Below, piece by piece: positions 56,818 through 58,305 of a DNA stretch of 58,305 nt. The notes under the pieces are model-generated. The model did no database searches and had not been told where the DNA came from. It saw nothing but the letters and a program-made list of their open reading frames with translations. Source of the stretch: Sutterella wadsworthensis. GTDB lineage: Bacteria; Pseudomonadota; Gammaproteobacteria; Burkholderiales; Burkholderiaceae_F. The stretch covers positions 1 through 58,305 of the forward strand of contig NZ_QNRV01000021.1 in NCBI RefSeq assembly GCF_003315195.1, given 5' to 3'. A program made the position numbers and the translations under genes. Every line of letters begins with the position of its first letter. Positions within the stretch are counted from its first letter, which is position 1.

Positions 56818-56847
56818 TATATGGGGACGAGTTCTATGAATTTCAAG
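56818..56847 (-). promoter_or_regulatory. Sigma32-type heat-shock promoter of grpE
   Basis: On the minus strand CTTGAAA (56841-56847) and CCCCATATA (56818-56826) are separated by 14 nt, essentially the sigma32 consensus. The same -10 box is used before dnaK. It lies just beyond the hemH stop codon, so grpE has its own heat-shock transcript. Confidence 0.85.
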
Positions 56848-56855
56848 CCGCAGCG

Positions 56856-57863
56856 TTAAATCCACCCGCCGAGCTCTCGACGAATGATCGTTTCATAGGC
56901 TGCCACAGCTTTGTCGCTGTCATTGAGCGCCGGAATGTAGTGGAACGCTCCGTCAGGATTCTCAAGCTGATAGGCGCACCGCAGTTCATCTCCGATTTCT
57001 TCAAGCGTTTCCAAACAATCTGCAGCAAATCCAGGACAAATAACATCTACCCGACTGCAGGTTTTTCCCAAACGCTGAACGGTAGGCAGGGTGTAAGGCG
57101 TCAGCCACTCTTCACGACCAAAGCGGCTTTGAAAGGCAACCATCCATGAACCCTCGCGAAGCTCAAGACGCTCGGCCAATGCTGCCGCCGTTTCTTTGCA
57201 CTGCCTCTCGTATACGTCGCCTAATTCCGAACTTTTCTTAGGAATGCCGTGAAAACTCATGACCAGCATGCCGCCCACTTCATCATGCCGCCCAAACTGC
57301 TCCCATGACGCCTTCACCTGCGCAGCAAGTGCATCAATATAAGCGGGTTCCAGATGATAGTCGCGCACCGTGCGAAGCGACGGCTGGCTGCGCATTTTCA
57401 GCATGGTCGAGAGGACTTCGTCAACACAAGCCGCCGATGTCTGCGCGGCGTACTGAGCAAACATCGGCATCACAAGAACCTTTTCGCAAGATGCAGCAAG
57501 TGACTTAAAGACCTTCTTCACATTGGGGTTGCCGTAGCGCATTGCCCATTCGACCTTCACATCTGCGCCCAACGCCGCCTGCAGTTTTTCAGCAGTTTTT
57601 CGTGTGTGGACAATCAAGGGCGAGCCGTCCTTTGTCCAAACACCCTTATATCGCTGCGCCGACTTGGCCGGACGTACCGTCAGAATGATGCCGTGCAAAA
57701 TGGGCCACCACTTCCATTTAGGCAGTTCAATCACACGTTCATCAGAAAGAAACTCTGCTAGGTAGCGGCGAACAGAGGCGGCATCGGGGGTGTCTGGCGA
57801 CCCAGTATTAATAAGCAGAACTCCGGCTTTGTACTGAGGAGAGAGAGGGTCAGGGAAATTCAT
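56856..57863 (-). CDS. hemH: Ferrochelatase
   Basis: HemH inserts iron into protoporphyrin IX as the last step of heme synthesis. The 335-residue protein has LLINTGSPDTPDAASVRRYL near the N terminus, MSFHGIPKKSSELGD (metal-binding His) near residue 200, and CPGFAADCLETLEEI with the catalytic Glu near residue 280, typical of ferrochelatase. ATG 57863 is the family start; the frame opens at 57989. No heme pathway genes are adjacent, but heme demand is high given the two cytochromes in this window. It precedes grpE in the same direction. Confidence 0.94.
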   Translation of the reverse strand: MNFPDPLSPQYKAGVLLINTGSPDTPDAASVRRYLAEFLSDERVIELPKWKWWPILHGIILTVRPAKSAQRYKGVWTKDGSPLIVHTRKTAEKLQAALGADVKVEWAMRYGNPNVKKVFKSLAASCEKVLVMPMFAQYAAQTSAACVDEVLSTMLKMRSQPSLRTVRDYHLEPAYIDALAAQVKASWEQFGRHDEVGGMLVMSFHGIPKKSSELGDVYERQCKETAAALAERLELREGSWMVAFQSRFGREEWLTPYTLPTVQRLGKTCSRVDVICPGFAADCLETLEEIGDELRCAYQLENPDGAFHYIPALNDSDKAVAAYETIIRRELGGWI

Positions 57864-57945
57864 GGTGAGAGATATCTCTATTAAGTAGCGGCCATATTTT
57901 CGTCGCCACTGCTTAAGCACATCTTGCCGAGCAGTCTTTCGGATA

Positions 57946-58052
57946 CAAAAAACCTCCCGCCAGAAATTCGGTCGGGAGGTCAAACCCAAACTCCCGGAGA
58001 CTAGCTCCGGGAGGTCCTGATCTGACGCAAAGTCGGCCTATTTATTCTTCCT
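57946..58052 (-). ncRNA. Candidate small RNA with two hairpins and intrinsic terminator
   Basis: On the minus strand a possible TTGTCA-N17-AACAAT promoter (58058-58086) would give a transcript of about 105 nt. It has a perfect 9-bp hairpin CTCCCGGAG-N5-CTCCGGGAG (57991-58013) and a second hairpin ACCTCCCG/CGGGAGGT (57952-57980) ending in a TTTTTT tract. Nothing else on this strand seems to need that terminator, because hemH starts further down. Both hairpins share the repeat CGGGAGGTC. The RNA is a prediction only; part of a mobile-element end is an alternative. Confidence 0.35.
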
Positions 58053-58079
58053 AATCCATTGTTTTTATTTAATAAAAAC

Positions 58080-58108
58080 TTGACAAGCCTTTGCTTTATC
58101 TTTATCAT
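58080..58108 (+). promoter_or_regulatory. Strong sigma70-type promoter of the transposase-like gene
   Basis: TTGACA (58080-58085) and TATCAT (58103-58108) are separated by exactly 17 nt. The start codon follows at 58139. Confidence 0.75.
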
Positions 58109-58138
58109 AGTCTATAGTTATTTAATATAGACAACATC

Positions 58139-58305
58139 ATGCCATCTTCGCCAAAACCTTGGTCTTTCTCTACGTACACGGATGCCGATGGGCGTACCTA
58201 TGTCTACGGCTATCGCAATCGCTGGGATCCGGAAAAGAAACAGTCACGCATTGAGAAACGATGCCATGTCGGGCGTTTGGATCCGCAAACTGGGCAGGTC
58301 CATCT
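58139..58305 (+). CDS. Transposase-like protein, N-terminal part (IS1634/IS4-type resemblance), truncated by window edge
   Basis: The first 55 codons read MPSSPKPWSFSTYTD followed by GRTYVYGYRNRWDPEKKQ and RCHVGRLDPQTGQV. The pattern of a YVYxYxxxWDPEKK lead followed by RxxCHVGRLDPxTG is typical of the N terminus of IS1634-family and related IS4-like transposases. The catalytic DDE domain is beyond the window. ATG 58139 lies 31 nt after the -10 box. The family call rests on a short stretch and should be treated as probable. Confidence 0.6.
   Translation, partial: MPSSPKPWSFSTYTDADGRTYVYGYRNRWDPEKKQSRIEKRCHVGRLDPQTGQVH

Overview
The window looks like chromosome from an anaerobic or microaerophilic, host-associated betaproteobacterium of the Sutterella/Parasutterella type (Burkholderiales). 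This is inferred from gene content and protein style; no database search was possible. Supporting content: a Wolinella-type fumarate reductase cytochrome b, a NapC/NirT tetraheme cytochrome, a Dcu C4-dicarboxylate carrier, molybdate uptake genes, a Tat-exported arylsulfate sulfotransferase, two FNR-like sites of identical design, and sigma32 promoters of proteobacterial type. No central sugar-uptake genes are present, but two gluconeogenic enzymes are (class II aldolase and fructose-1,6-bisphosphatase).

Layout. 1-215 holds the 5' tip of a group II intron, sitting immediately behind the intrinsic terminator of a tRNA-Thr(CGU) gene (minus strand). 441-10313 is a dense plus-strand run: tsaE-amiC, fba, dgkA, purC, purE-purK-tsaC, a Spx/ArsC-like gene, a DMT permease and murI. 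Several of these genes overlap by GTGA, and three junctions carry an intrinsic-terminator hairpin within 15-30 nt of the next start codon. 10324-17137 is mixed: a thioesterase, a KynB-like cyclase, a nitroreductase, a DUF72 protein, a FixJ-like regulator with a degenerate receiver, a Spy-like periplasmic protein and AssT. purB follows.

18853-22561 is the molybdate locus (modABC divergent from modE). modA is interrupted by an in-frame amber codon, and a palindromic ModE-type operator lies in the divergent gap. 22791-30034 carries an FNR-box-preceded tetraheme cytochrome, pepN-fbp, a LapA-like membrane protein, upp, and an FNR-box-preceded orphan frdC. 30459-36866 (mostly minus strand) holds pepP, a small lipoprotein, a very large degenerate DEAD-box-like protein with a long charged tail, and an FKBP. 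36954-42142 (minus strand) is a housekeeping block: maf, rlmH, rsfS, nadD, a secreted hypothetical, purD and yebC.

42445-47783 has two divergent M20 amidohydrolases, a NarL-like regulator and a Dcu carrier. 48256-52465 encodes an RND efflux adaptor and pump with no outer-membrane channel gene nearby. 52549-57863 (minus strand) is hemH-grpE-dnaK-dnaJ. grpE and dnaK each have their own sigma32 promoter, and GrpE carries an unusual Cys/His-rich N-terminal extension. The window ends in the start of a transposase gene preceded by a strong promoter, with a possible small RNA on the opposite strand.

Together the genes describe purine synthesis (purC, purE, purK, purB, purD), both the TsaC and TsaE steps of t6A tRNA modification, chaperones, and an anaerobic respiratory theme (fumarate/C4-dicarboxylate, menaquinol-linked cytochromes, molybdenum uptake). 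The most unusual items are the pseudo-helicase with its disordered tail, the metal-ligand-rich GrpE, the broken modA inside an otherwise intact mod locus, the two orphan FNR-controlled quinol-linked cytochromes, and the terminator-seated group II intron. No clear new defence or biosynthetic system was found.
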